Below the pieces are notes generated by a model that ran no database searches, was not told where the DNA came from, and saw nothing but the letters and a program-made list of their open reading frames with translations. This document shows, one piece after another, positions 6,628 through 15,924 of a stretch of DNA of 64,000 bases. This DNA is from Caldilineaceae bacterium (GTDB lineage: Bacteria > Chloroflexota > Anaerolineae > Caldilineales > Caldilineaceae), in the NCBI GenBank assembly GCA_011523365.1, contig WTGY01000113.1, positions 51,434 through 115,433 on the forward strand, read 5' to 3'. Each line of letters starts with the position of its first letter. The stretch's first letter is position 1. The position numbers and the translations under genes are program-made.

Positions 6628-9096
6628 ATGTTTAACTACCTTCTACTGTATGGAAGACGGCTCAATGTGATCAACCACGTTGACGCCGGGCTTTCATTCG
6701 CCTTGTTTCTTATCGGCCTTGCTGTTTACTTGCTGCAATGGCTCGCTCTGCCACCGGACATTGGTAGAGATGCGTCCGAGTTGGGGCTGAACGCATATGA
6801 TTTCTTGCAAGAAAACATCTTCCCTTTCTACGTCTATCATCAGTTTGCGCCCAGTCCTTTCATAATCTATATACAGTCCCTTGCAGTTGCCCTCTTTGGT
6901 TACAGCATTGCCAGTCTACAGGTCGTCACAATCGTGGTGGGAGCCTTAGCTGCACCGGCAATCTATTGGGCATCTCGTTGGCTCTTTGCGGATTGGGGCG
7001 CGGTTCTTGCCCGCAGGACAGGAGTGATAGCCGCGTTGGGATTAGCGCTTTCCTCATTCTTTGCTTCGCAATCTCGCCGCGGGGATGAACCCATTCTATT
7101 TCCTGTCGTGGCAGCAGTGGCAGTTGCGTTCCTGTGGCGCGGCTTTCGGCGCGGGCGTGAGTCAGACTTTGTTCTGGCCGGTCTTTTTGTTGGAATGAGT
7201 CAATATGCCTATATCGTAGCGCGTTTCTTTCCTATGGCGTTGGTCGTAGCGAGCGCAGGCGCTCTATTGGCGAATCGCCAACTATTGACACACTGGCGTG
7301 GTTTGATATGGGCAGCAGCCTCTTCCGCCCTCGTCGCGCTACCTCAGTGGATTCTGTTTGTCGCTTTTCCTTACACGTTCGTCGCACGCGTCACTGTTCA
7401 ACACAACAGACCTTCAGGGGGAAGTTGGATTTTTGAGCTGCCGGATCCTGTTACCGTCTTTGCTGCCAAACTATCAAATCAGCTGCTGACCTTATGCTGT
7501 TACAACGACGCCAGAGCGGTCCCTCTCACAGAAGGATCGCTTCTAACCCCCATCCTCTTCGCGGGTCTGGTGGTTGGCGTTGTGGTCGTCATTACGCAGA
7601 GAGGGGACGGGCACATCTTTGCGTCCCTGATGATGGTATTGATGCTAGTGCCGGATCTCCTGACGTACGATGGACGAACTCCTCTGGCAGCTATAGATCA
7701 TTCACGGTGGGTTGGGGGGGTTCCTTTCATCTTTGTTATAGCTGGCTTGGGTGCCGCTACCCTTTGGGCATGGATAGAAAAGATACGTCGACTTCCTTTT
7801 TGGACCGGTTATCTTGTCCTGGCTCTGGCATTGTTGTCCGGCTTGCTTCGACAGTGGGACTTTGCCACCCAAGTAAGGCCACAGCTCCTGGCCAGGCATG
7901 GCAGCACTTTGATAACCACCCAGGTTGTCGAATACATCGGTAACCATCTCGACAGACCCCTGCTGTTGCCCACCAGCCAGTATCTCCCACCAGCAATCGC
8001 TTTCTTGCTGGCAGAGTACTTCCCGCATCGGAAGGCCGGATTGGAAGACACGCTGAAACAAGGTGAGATTGTCACGGCAGTCGTGGTGGACCCTGCGCGG
8101 TCAATGGAGAACGGCTTCCCCGAGGAATGGGTCTTGCTCAGAGACGAAACAGTCTATTTCCTTCCGCCCATGTCTGAAAGCATCAGGCCGCTGCGCGGGG
8201 AGGGAACGGCAATCGCAGAGCGTGAAGGTGTGATCGTAGCCAAAGCGTTCAAGGCGCGCTGGCAAGGCGAGTTCCCAACATACATGCCTTTGGACGCCTC
8301 CTTTACAAATCATCTCAACTTGGTCGGCTATCAGAGCAGCAGTTTTAAAGCTGGATCACCACTTGCGTTAACCTTCTTTTGGCAGCCGGCACAGCGGATC
8401 AAGCGAGATGTCAAGCTATTCGTGAAACTCTACGACCCAAACCGGGACACGGTAGTTGTAAACGATCATAACTGGCCCCTGTCCGGGGTCTTTCGAGTAC
8501 GCGCCTGGCATCCTGAAGAGACGATGCCTCTGAGCTATTCCCTTCCGATCCCTGACGATCTCCCTCCCGGCCCGTATCATTTGAATGTAGGCGCCACTGA
8601 CGTGATTGCGAACAAACGAATTCCCCTGGTGACAGGTCGCGACACGTATCTTGTCAAAACATTCAAGATCCCTCTTCCAAAAGACGATCGTGCGCCGGAG
8701 ATTTCTACGGGCATCAATTTTGGGAACATCATAGAACTTAGCGGTTATTCGCTGACTCCAATCAGCGATGGCCTGAAGATCACATTTTTCTGGCGGGCTT
8801 TAGCGTCCCCCGGGATTGACTATACCTCTTTCGTCCACATCGTTGATTCGAATGACAAGATTGTGGCCCAGACTGATGTTGAACCGCTCGATGGTCGGTA
8901 TCCAACATCGATCTGGTCCCCGGAAGAGGTGATCGTAGATGAGCGGATTGTGTCCTCAATCCCTGATGGGGAATATCGAATCTACATAGGGTGGTACTGG
9001 CATCTGGAGGATGGCTGGAAGCGGTTGTCGACGGTTGCGCAGGGAGGTATACCCGCGACCGATCATGTCTTGTTGGACACGATTATACTGCCGTAG
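6628..9096 (+). CDS. GT-C family (ArnT/PMT-like) membrane glycosyltransferase with duplicated C-terminal beta domain
   Basis: An 822-residue polytopic protein. Residues about 1-400 contain roughly ten hydrophobic helices (for example LSFALFLIGLAVYLLQWLAL) and, in the first extracytoplasmic loop, PDIGRDASELG, the acidic motif where GT39/ArnT-like enzymes bind metal and the polyprenyl-phosphate sugar donor; FFASQSRRGDEPIL is the second conserved loop. The C-terminal 290 residues contain two related beta-sandwich-like units, LVGYQSSSFKAGSPLALTFF (near 565) and LSGYSLTPISDGLKITFFW (near 705), each followed by a similar P-x-(D/G)GxY strand. It probably transfers sugar onto a surface glycan or protein outside the membrane; acceptor unknown. 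It stands alone between direct repeats. Confidence 0.8.
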   Translation: MFNYLLLYGRRLNVINHVDAGLSFALFLIGLAVYLLQWLALPPDIGRDASELGLNAYDFLQENIFPFYVYHQFAPSPFIIYIQSLAVALFGYSIASLQVVTIVVGALAAPAIYWASRWLFADWGAVLARRTGVIAALGLALSSFFASQSRRGDEPILFPVVAAVAVAFLWRGFRRGRESDFVLAGLFVGMSQYAYIVARFFPMALVVASAGALLANRQLLTHWRGLIWAAASSALVALPQWILFVAFPYTFVARVTVQHNRPSGGSWIFELPDPVTVFAAKLSNQLLTLCCYNDARAVPLTEGSLLTPILFAGLVVGVVVVITQRGDGHIFASLMMVLMLVPDLLTYDGRTPLAAIDHSRWVGGVPFIFVIAGLGAATLWAWIEKIRRLPFWTGYLVLALALLSGLLRQWDFATQVRPQLLARHGSTLITTQVVEYIGNHLDRPLLLPTSQYLPPAIAFLLAEYFPHRKAGLEDTLKQGEIVTAVVVDPARSMENGFPEEWVLLRDETVYFLPPMSESIRPLRGEGTAIAEREGVIVAKAFKARWQGEFPTYMPLDASFTNHLNLVGYQSSSFKAGSPLALTFFWQPAQRIKRDVKLFVKLYDPNRDTVVVNDHNWPLSGVFRVRAWHPEETMPLSYSLPIPDDLPPGPYHLNVGATDVIANKRIPLVTGRDTYLVKTFKIPLPKDDRAPEISTGINFGNIIELSGYSLTPISDGLKITFFWRALASPGIDYTSFVHIVDSNDKIVAQTDVEPLDGRYPTSIWSPEEVIVDERIVSSIPDGEYRIYIGWYWHLEDGWKRLSTVAQGGIPATDHVLLDTIILP

Positions 9097-9425
9097 AGTC
9101 GCTTGCAGGAGGCAGTTGACTACACGATAAAATCAAGCGCTGTCGACTTCGCTTCTGTGGCTGTCGACCTCTTTCCTCTCGCACCGCGGCGGCATCTGCA
9201 CACAGACACAGTTTTCCGGAGAAAAGCAGGAGCAGAATAGGCGAGCACGGTCCGGCATGGCTGGCGCGGCGCGTTTTGGTCGCGCCAGGCAGGTGTCGGT
9301 GCGCGCCGGCGCGAAGCGCCACATGCCCAGCCTGCACACTGCCCGGCCACACCTGCAATCACAAAGTTGCGGCATCGCAATCAGTTTGGCGGCTAAGACC
9401 TCACCCACAAAAAACACTGCCTACA
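9097..9425. other. noncoding interval between convergent genes
   Basis: No gene is visible. It starts with the right direct-repeat copy and contains GC-rich inverted repeats near 9260-9320 (GGCGCGCCGGCGCGAAGCGCC and a neighbour) that could terminate transcription from either side, though neither has a clear T run. Confidence 0.4.
9115..9170 (+). repeat. direct repeat, right copy flanking the glycosyltransferase gene
   Basis: Partner of 6392-6445; see there. It begins 19 bases after the stop codon of the glycosyltransferase. Confidence 0.6.
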
Positions 9426-12332
9426 TTACTGGTCCGGAATGCCTCCGTCGACCATGGTTGCTAATAGGCCATCTTTTGTGTAGAAGCAGGGTGGCACCGA
9501 CTTGAACTCGCTGCAACCCAAGAAAGGGCCGAATTTGGAACGTTTCTGTTCCAGGATGCCGACATGACATTCGGGGCAGACTATCAGATGAAAACTACAT
9601 GCCGAGTTTGTACACAAAGACGTTAACCGATCCTTTACCACTGCATATCCGACCCCACACCCGGGACAGCGCGGCGCGAGATGCCGACAATAAGGATCAT
9701 TGGTGCAGCGAAGATTCTTGCGGCTCTTGGAGGGAACTAAATGTCCACTGAGACAACACGGGCAGGAAGGACCTGTTGGAGGAAACTCACCTATTGTCTG
9801 CAGATCGCCGGACTCGCGGAGCAACTCAAGGACAAACGCCGATGACCTCTCGGGATCTGTGACCAGATAGGTACCCCGCCGCGCGCGCGTCATCGCTACG
9901 TAGAAAAGGCGCCTCTCTTCTGCGAATAGGTAGGCACCTTCACTTACAGAGGGCAGTACGAGCTCCAGAACCGGATCGTCTTCAATCTGTGAAGGGAACC
10001 CTCTACGATCATCCTTGAGATCCAGCACCACGACGTAGTCTTCTTCCAATCCCTTTGCTTGATGGACGGTTCTGAAAAGGTGTCGCCATTCCCGGGAGAG
10101 ACCCTCCGTGCTGTCGCGATAGCGTCCTAGCACGAGAACCGAGGGTGTCTTACCCCCTGCCTTCGACTTGATGTCGTGCAGCGCTCGCAGAGGGTCGCCA
10201 TCGGTGACAACGCAGATCCCATCATCTTTGACACGGTTAACAGGCTTAGGTAGCAACATCCTTTGCGTCTGTTCCGGATTGCGCCGCACGAACGCCGTAG
10301 ATGGACCACCGACGCGGTCTCCGAAACGAAAGGTCTGGCTCAGTGGTCGCCTCTCTACGTGACCGAGGTAGTTGCCGCAGTCTTGCAACAGGCCGACGTC
10401 GCTTCCTGCGAATCGGTAGATCGACTGCCAGTCGTCCCCGACGAGAAAGTAGGCCACGTTCCGGCGTCTAAGACTCTGAAGCAACGCCATCCGCCCAGCC
10501 GAGATATCCTGGAACTCGTCGACCAGCACATATCGATATGAATGTTCCCATCTGCCCTCACGGATGTGACAGGCGGCATTGTTGATGAGGTCATGGAAGT
10601 CAAGCGCCTTCTCGTCGGCAAGCAACCGTTCGTAGCGTTCATGCACCAGTTCGAATACGTCGAGGAAACGCTGGTTACGCCGCCAGTCGCCAAGTACGCG
10701 ATTGCGTAGTTCATTGAGTGTCAGGCTGTTAGTTTTGAAGTGATTCAAGAACGTTTTCAAGAGATAGGCCAGCTTTGTAATCCGCGACTTCTGCCGTGCC
10801 AGTTTCTTGACCAATTCTTCATGTGGGATTGGGTCGAACTTGACTCCCACTTTTTCGAGTTCCGCACGCAACGTCTCGAGTAGCTCTCCTCTTTCGTGTT
10901 GCCAGCTAAAAGTTTGGATGAGATGCGTACGATGTTTCCTGTGCTGGTTCCTCTTCCAATCGACACCTTCACGGTACCTGTACCAGTTCCGTGGCGGCTG
11001 CCCCGACTTATTTAGTGCGAAGTGTTCAATGTAGATATTATGATCTGGGAGAAAGAAGTCTGGCCGATACTGACTGCGTTCCTGTGTGGCAGTCGGTACC
11101 TTGTATGGCCTTTCGTACTCGTACTTGATGCCGTTTTCGGTCAGTAAGTTCGCGATTGCTACTTCCTCAAGACTCTTGACCAAATCACCATTGAGCGTTC
11201 TTAACTCGGTGTTGTAGATATACTTCTTATATTCAGCGGGCGTACTGAAGTCGTAAGGTGGTCGATATGGTGAAAGTAGGTTAGCGATGAAATCGATCAA
11301 GGCGCGTGATTTCTGGGGATCTTGCAGGATGTCTCGGATAATGTCATCAATCGCCTTAGTCAGCGCCATTTCATCTCTTGCCAGCTTTGAGATGGTTGGC
11401 GCACTTTCTTCAGCCGATGCGATGACGCTGCGGCCAAAAGCGTGAAATGTCTTAACTTCTGTTGTGTCGAAGTCGCCCTTCAGCCGCTCGCGGATGTTCT
11501 CAGCCGCCTTATTGTTGAATGCCAGCACAAGAATTTCTTGCGGCTGGACAGCCTCGTTCTGAACGAGATGGGCGACTTTGCCAGCGATGACTCTTGTCTT
11601 GCCCGTCCCCGCGCCGGCAAGCACTAGCGTTACATTCTCATCCGTGGCGATTGCTTCAGCCTGTTCGTCAGACATGGGATCAGGGAGTCCCGCGCTCTTC
11701 ACAGCCGGGATATTGGCCTTGACGAAGAGACCGTTCTCTCGTTCTCGCGCCGCCTCTAATTTCTCGACGGACTCGTAAGGCGCCAGCCGACTTAACGCCT
11801 CTCTTTCTCTTCTTGCAAGATGTTCCTGAACCAGTCTGCGACTCTTGTTCAGCACTGATTTGAGCTCGGTGTGGAACACATTGGCCTCGGAGCGCCGAGT
11901 GTAGCGGGAGTCTCCAAGGAGCTGGCTCAGCTGTCCGTCAAGCCGCAAGAGACGTTTACCAAGCGCTGATGTCAGGCGGAGAATCTCCACGTGTACTGCA
12001 TCGCGGACCCGGCCGGCTTCCGTCTTTTCAAGCCCCCCTATCCAGCGCACTTGACCATCCCCGAAACGGATGATCAGCTGACTTCGCGACCATTCATTCC
12101 GGACCGTAATTTCGTCGATAGTGTCGACGTGAATCTCGGTAACGGTGTTGCCGTGTTCAGCGATTTCAACTTTTTCGGGGAGAACTGAGATCTGTGTTGG
12201 ACCCCTCTTCGCAAGGCGGTACACGCCGGAACTCTTCGCGACGATCCTCTCACCGGGGCGGAGTCCACGCGTTCCCGATCGCCGGTCGAAGTCAGGGCTC
12301 TTTGCGACGGTTTTGCCGGATGATGTATTCAT
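9426..12332 (-). CDS. helicase IV-like UvrD/Rep helicase with topoisomerase-type zinc fingers
   Basis: A 968-residue SF1 3'-5' DNA helicase. Residues 240-246 (GAGTGKT) are the Walker A motif, VLVDEFQDIS the Walker B, VGDDWQSIYRFAGS motif III, and FRTVHQAKGLEEDYVVVLDL the UvrD motif V region. As in E. coli HelD, an N-terminal beta-rich domain (residues 25-120) precedes the motor. A PD-(D/E)XK-like insertion (YRPDFFLPDHNIYIEHFALN, then WKRNQHRKHRTHLIQTFSW) sits between motifs Ia and II. The last 110 residues contain four Cys-rich zinc fingers (CPCCLSGHL; CTNDPYC; CPGCGVGY; CPECHVG) like those at the C-terminus of topoisomerase I. Likely acts in repair or replication-restart. Start chosen at ATG 12332, just after the conserved leader. 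Confidence 0.85.
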   Translation of the reverse strand: MNTSSGKTVAKSPDFDRRSGTRGLRPGERIVAKSSGVYRLAKRGPTQISVLPEKVEIAEHGNTVTEIHVDTIDEITVRNEWSRSQLIIRFGDGQVRWIGGLEKTEAGRVRDAVHVEILRLTSALGKRLLRLDGQLSQLLGDSRYTRRSEANVFHTELKSVLNKSRRLVQEHLARREREALSRLAPYESVEKLEAARERENGLFVKANIPAVKSAGLPDPMSDEQAEAIATDENVTLVLAGAGTGKTRVIAGKVAHLVQNEAVQPQEILVLAFNNKAAENIRERLKGDFDTTEVKTFHAFGRSVIASAEESAPTISKLARDEMALTKAIDDIIRDILQDPQKSRALIDFIANLLSPYRPPYDFSTPAEYKKYIYNTELRTLNGDLVKSLEEVAIANLLTENGIKYEYERPYKVPTATQERSQYRPDFFLPDHNIYIEHFALNKSGQPPRNWYRYREGVDWKRNQHRKHRTHLIQTFSWQHERGELLETLRAELEKVGVKFDPIPHEELVKKLARQKSRITKLAYLLKTFLNHFKTNSLTLNELRNRVLGDWRRNQRFLDVFELVHERYERLLADEKALDFHDLINNAACHIREGRWEHSYRYVLVDEFQDISAGRMALLQSLRRRNVAYFLVGDDWQSIYRFAGSDVGLLQDCGNYLGHVERRPLSQTFRFGDRVGGPSTAFVRRNPEQTQRMLLPKPVNRVKDDGICVVTDGDPLRALHDIKSKAGGKTPSVLVLGRYRDSTEGLSREWRHLFRTVHQAKGLEEDYVVVLDLKDDRRGFPSQIEDDPVLELVLPSVSEGAYLFAEERRLFYVAMTRARRGTYLVTDPERSSAFVLELLRESGDLQTIGEFPPTGPSCPCCLSGHLVPSKSRKNLRCTNDPYCRHLAPRCPGCGVGYAVVKDRLTSLCTNSACSFHLIVCPECHVGILEQKRSKFGPFLGCSEFKSVPPCFYTKDGLLATMVDGGIPDQ

Positions 12333-12344
12333 GAGTCATTCCTG

Positions 12345-12399
12345 TAAGGTTGGCCCCAATCGCTAGACCGCGAAACGGAAAAAATAAGGTGCATTCCGA
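12345..12399 (-). promoter_or_regulatory. conserved ATTGGGGCCAACC leader, copy 2
   Basis: On the minus strand the segment reads from TCGGAATGCACC to TCTAGCGATTGGGGCCAACC and ends 12 nt before the helicase start. It is homologous to 6515-6564 and 19484-19537, and similarity to the third copy continues about 25 bp further upstream. Confidence 0.6.
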
Positions 12400-12420
12400 T
12401 GAATTGAGCCAGCCTTGATC

Positions 12421-12437
12421 AGAGCACGAAGTGCTCT
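12421..12437 (-). terminator. hairpin after the lytic transglycosylase gene
   Basis: A 7-bp perfect stem AGAGCAC/GTGCTCT with a 3-nt loop lies about 130 nt downstream of the stop of the 12564-15221 gene. No T run follows on the minus strand, so its role as terminator is uncertain. Confidence 0.3.
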
Positions 12438-12563
12438 TCAGCCGGCATGCGAAAAGTGAGAACTTTGACGCGTTCTTTCATGGTTGTAGAAGTCGAAGGA
12501 GGCGTTCAAACCGGTTTGCAGCTGACGCACCGCGTCATACTGGTTGGGGGATGTCAAAAAGAG

Positions 12564-15221
12564 CTAGACTCCTCCATATAGGCGCAGGTAGTGGGCGAAG
12601 CAGATGAGGATGCCCTGAAGGTAACGGCGCGTGTCGTAGTAGGGGACCTTGTAGATGAAAAGAGCATCGTCCGGCTCGGTTCGGCTGAGCCAGTATCTGG
12701 CCTTGCGGGGGCCGGCGTTATAGCCGGCGAGGGCGGCTGTGTCGTTGCCGCCGGCATAGTCGCGCGCCCAGCGCAGGTAGTATGCGCCGAAACGGATGCT
12801 GACGATGGGAAGGTCGAGCAGTTCGTTGGAATAGTTGGGGTAGCTGAGACTTCGGGCGATCTCCCAGCCTGTGACCGGAAGGATCTGCATGAGGCCCCGG
12901 GCGCCGGCATAGGAACGCGCGGCAGGCTCGAAGCGGCTCTCCTGAAAGATGAGGCCGTACAGAAGCTGAGGGGCAATATCGAACTCTGCGGCCTGCGTCT
13001 CGACCAGGCGGGCGTAGTGTCTGGGATAGGCGAAACGCTGGATAAAGAGCGGCACTCCGGCAATACGCTCCGCCGGGCTGAGCTGGATGAGACGATGGGC
13101 AGCCGTAATGGAGAGCTTGTTGGCGCCCAACTTATGGAACCGCAGCATGAGGGGATAGAGGGCGGCCGGATCGTTGTGATAACGCCAGTAGATCTGTTCC
13201 AGCAGCTGCAATCCCTCGGCGCGACGACCCAGCGCCAGCAGCAGCTCGCCTTTGACGAGGTCCGGGTCGCCGATCATGGTCAGGGGCAGCTCCCATGGCT
13301 CGACGCTGTCTGCGGCCGTTGCCGCAGCGGTGCTTTGGGCGCGTGCGAAACCCTGCGGTCCACTCAGCCACGCTTCGGCGAACGCGCGGCTGCCGTCGTC
13401 GCCGGGCAAGGCAGGCACGTTCATCTCCATGCCGGCCAGGCGGGGAATAAGATTCTGCCCGGGCTGCGCGGCGTCAACGTCGAGGCCGGCGAGAACCCCG
13501 TAAAATGTGTCGGGCGCGCGGGCGGCGAGCGCATGCCAGAGGGCGCGCGCCGCCTTGACTTCGCCCTGGGCATGGCGGGCGCGGCCGAGCCAGTAGGTTG
13601 CAAAGTCCGGCTGCGCATGGGGATGCTCGGAGAGCAGCCGTTCGAACAGGTTGGCGGCTTGCTGGTAGCGGCCGCGTTCGAAGGCGCCGATTGCGGCGAC
13701 AGCCAGCCCATCGGCGGCGCGCGGGCTGCCTGGAAAGACGTCCGCCAGCCTGAGCAGATCGGCCGCAGCTTCGTCAAAAGGATCGACGGCGCCGCGGGCA
13801 TCCTGTATGGCGGCGGCGTCAAGGGCAGACAGCGCGCTCCGCCACAGCGCTTCCGGCGCCAGCGGGTCGTCGGGATGCGCTCCGGCGAATGTTCGGTAGA
13901 TGCGGCGTCCCTCCGCGGGCGCGCCCTCTTCTAGCGCGATGCGCGCCCGCGCCAACCAGGCCTCACCGAAGCAGACACAGTTCGGAAAGTCAGCCAGCAC
14001 GCGGTCGACGGCGAGACGGGCCGCTGCCCACCGTTCCAACCCCAACAGGGACCGGGCGATTCCCAGCCAGGCTTCGCCGGCGCGGGCGGCATGCGGCGAC
14101 TTCTCGAGAACACGTTCAAAGGCGGAGATGGCCGGCAGGTAAGCTTTGGCGGCGAGACTGATCTCCCCGCGCAGGAACGGGTCGACGGGCACGTCCCTGT
14201 TCTCCAGTTGAATGAGAGACAGGTAGGCGGCATCGCTGGCCGGGTTTTCGGTCAGCGCCGTACGCCAGCGGTCGATGGCGGCTTCTTCGTCGCCGGCCGC
14301 GGCGTAGGCCATGCCGGCGCGATAGAGATAACCGGCGCGGTAGATGGAGGACTCTCTGTAGCCGAGAATGTTGTCAAACGCGAGGGCGGCCTGCTCCGGG
14401 CCCGGTCCGGCGCGTTCGGGATCCGGGCGGGCGAGGATCTCGTCGTAGATGGAGGCGGCCTCGTCCCAACGGCCGATACCTTCGAGGACGGAAGCCAGCC
14501 GCTCGAGAAGGCGCACTTCCTCGACTGCGGTTATGGCTGCGCCGGCGGCACGGCGCAGCGCGGCAGCGGCCTGCGACCGTTCGTCCAGCGCGAGCAATGC
14601 ATCGGCGATGCGCTCCTCTACGACACCGGAGATCTGGGGACGCTGCGCCAGGAATGAGCGGTAGGCGGCCGCGGCTTCGGTGAAGCGGTCCACGCCGGCC
14701 AGTGCCTCCCCGTGCAGGAAGAGGCTGTTGATCAGGATCTGCGCCACCGCTTCACCGTTCGCGGGCGGCAGGCTGATCTCACCCGCGGCCAGGGAGTCGC
14801 CCATGCGGCGGAGCCGCGCGAGCGCGTCCAGCGCCAGTTCCGGACTGTCATCGGCCAGATAGGCTAAGGCCAGCCGGTAGAGAATTGCCGCGCGCTCCTG
14901 TGTACGGGAGGCGGCAGGTGTACGCCTCCCCTGGGCAGGCTCCGTCCGCAGATCGGCCAGCAGCGTTTGCAGCAACCTTTGCTCCTGGCTGTAGTCGCCG
15001 ATTTGGTGGAGATAGGCGGCCTCATCGAGCAGGGATGCCGGCGTTACGGGTTCTGCGGCCGGCGGCGGGGTCGCAGTTGCGGGGAGGACGGAAGCGGGCG
15101 CGGCGCGTCTATCGCGACATCCGGACAGAAAGAGGGCGAGCAGGAGCAGAATCGAGAGGGAGGCCGGCAGATGAAATCGTCCTCTGCGCCTGAAACAAAA
15201 GGGGATAGGCACGCTAATCAA
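12564..15221 (-). CDS. lytic transglycosylase lipoprotein with TPR superhelix (Slt-like)
   Basis: An 885-residue murein hydrolase that cleaves the MurNAc-GlcNAc bond with formation of 1,6-anhydro-MurNAc. The N-terminus is a lipoprotein signal (LLLLALFLSGC). Residues 60-680 are alpha-helical TPR repeats (e.g. FDNILGYRESSIYRAGYLYR; DDPLAPEALWRSALSALDAA), as in the Slt70 ring. The C-terminal SLT domain has the catalytic Glu761 in GLIFQESRFEP, then GARGLMQILPVTG and AALAGYNAGP. It is longer than E. coli Slt70 (about 645 residues) because of extra TPRs. It lies in a minus-strand block with an L,D-transpeptidase (18452-19483), so cell-wall remodelling is a common theme. Confidence 0.9.
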   Translation of the reverse strand: MISVPIPFCFRRRGRFHLPASLSILLLLALFLSGCRDRRAAPASVLPATATPPPAAEPVTPASLLDEAAYLHQIGDYSQEQRLLQTLLADLRTEPAQGRRTPAASRTQERAAILYRLALAYLADDSPELALDALARLRRMGDSLAAGEISLPPANGEAVAQILINSLFLHGEALAGVDRFTEAAAAYRSFLAQRPQISGVVEERIADALLALDERSQAAAALRRAAGAAITAVEEVRLLERLASVLEGIGRWDEAASIYDEILARPDPERAGPGPEQAALAFDNILGYRESSIYRAGYLYRAGMAYAAAGDEEAAIDRWRTALTENPASDAAYLSLIQLENRDVPVDPFLRGEISLAAKAYLPAISAFERVLEKSPHAARAGEAWLGIARSLLGLERWAAARLAVDRVLADFPNCVCFGEAWLARARIALEEGAPAEGRRIYRTFAGAHPDDPLAPEALWRSALSALDAAAIQDARGAVDPFDEAAADLLRLADVFPGSPRAADGLAVAAIGAFERGRYQQAANLFERLLSEHPHAQPDFATYWLGRARHAQGEVKAARALWHALAARAPDTFYGVLAGLDVDAAQPGQNLIPRLAGMEMNVPALPGDDGSRAFAEAWLSGPQGFARAQSTAAATAADSVEPWELPLTMIGDPDLVKGELLLALGRRAEGLQLLEQIYWRYHNDPAALYPLMLRFHKLGANKLSITAAHRLIQLSPAERIAGVPLFIQRFAYPRHYARLVETQAAEFDIAPQLLYGLIFQESRFEPAARSYAGARGLMQILPVTGWEIARSLSYPNYSNELLDLPIVSIRFGAYYLRWARDYAGGNDTAALAGYNAGPRKARYWLSRTEPDDALFIYKVPYYDTRRYLQGILICFAHYLRLYGGV

Positions 15222-15266
15222 TGGGGCGCCCCGAATACGTTATTGTGCCCCGCCCGCCTGTTTGCG

Positions 15267-15352
15267 CGAACGCGGATTGTCCGCGGAGAACTGCTTTTTT
15301 GTCCGCGAAGGACACCTATGGCGTAACAGATTTTCTTTGCGCAGCTGCGCGG
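15267..15352 (+). repeat. dispersed 'cgcggagaactgctttttt' repeat
   Basis: Contains TCCGCGGAGAACTGCTTTTT, then TCCGCGAAGGACACC and the tail CAGATTTTCTTTGCGCAG. Related copies occur at 19736-19990, 44850-44900 and 62177-62330. The tail is also found at 62300-62320, so the unit is longer than the GC-rich core. Confidence 0.7.
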
Positions 15353-15468
15353 GCCTACACGGGTCAGCCACACTTTGCTCCCGCAAATCGCTATTCAGAC
15401 AACCATCAATGATCCCTCGTAACTGCCACGCTTCCTTGCCCTGCCGGTCAGACCCGGACTGTCGCTGG

Positions 15469-15732
15469 TCATGACTTGCGTTCTTCTTTTCGTATCCTGT
15501 GCATCGCCAGGTTGAACCGGTCATCGAACAGCTGCCGGCGCGTCCGACTCGACCGCAGATAGGAGAATTCAAGCTCGTCCCAGTACGGGTCATCCTTCTC
15601 CGGCGGCAGATCCAGCAGATCGATTATGCGCTGTTTCAGCACCTTTCGCTTGGCGTTCGGGTCTTCCTCCTGCAGCCTCCTGATTAACCGCATAAACGTG
15701 TGGTATGTACCGGGAATCGTTGGTTCTTCCAT
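15469..15732 (-). CDS. hypothetical basic protein
   Basis: Starting at ATG 15732 (preceded by CAGGAGCGGAAAG, a good ribosome-binding site; the longer frame to 15807 has none) the product is 87 residues: MEEPTIPGTYHTFMRLIRRL, a helical charged middle (KRKVLKQRIIDLLDLPPEKD) and a Lys/Arg tail (HRIRKEERKS). No known motif. It lies downstream of the W-x-G-C family gene at 15925-16404 on the same strand and may be co-transcribed. Confidence 0.55.
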   Translation of the reverse strand: MEEPTIPGTYHTFMRLIRRLQEEDPNAKRKVLKQRIIDLLDLPPEKDDPYWDELEFSYLRSSRTRRQLFDDRFNLAMHRIRKEERKS

Positions 15733-15837
15733 CTTTCCGCTCCTGAACACGGATTGCTTCGTGTCATCTCCGTTCTCATTCTCTTCCCAGGCCGCCCGCC
15801 GTTCCACAGGTCAGCGTTGATCTCGATTAATATCCTG

Positions 15838-15872
15838 GGTACACGCTTGCGCGCACAGCGGGCTGGCCGGGC
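15838..15872. repeat. bipartite intergenic repeat, copy a
   Basis: Core GGTACACGCTTGCGCGCACA followed by GCGGGCTGGCCGGGC. A second block, CCGCCGTTCCACAGG, lies about 35 bp to its left (15796-15810). Other copies: 16936-16972, 47487-47520, 48442-48475. Each lies 100-200 nt upstream of a minus-strand gene start. Confidence 0.55.
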
Positions 15873-15924
15873 GCGGCATCTAAGCGGAATCAGGTGGTGC
15901 TTTGCGTTGCAAGGGGTGTCTCCT

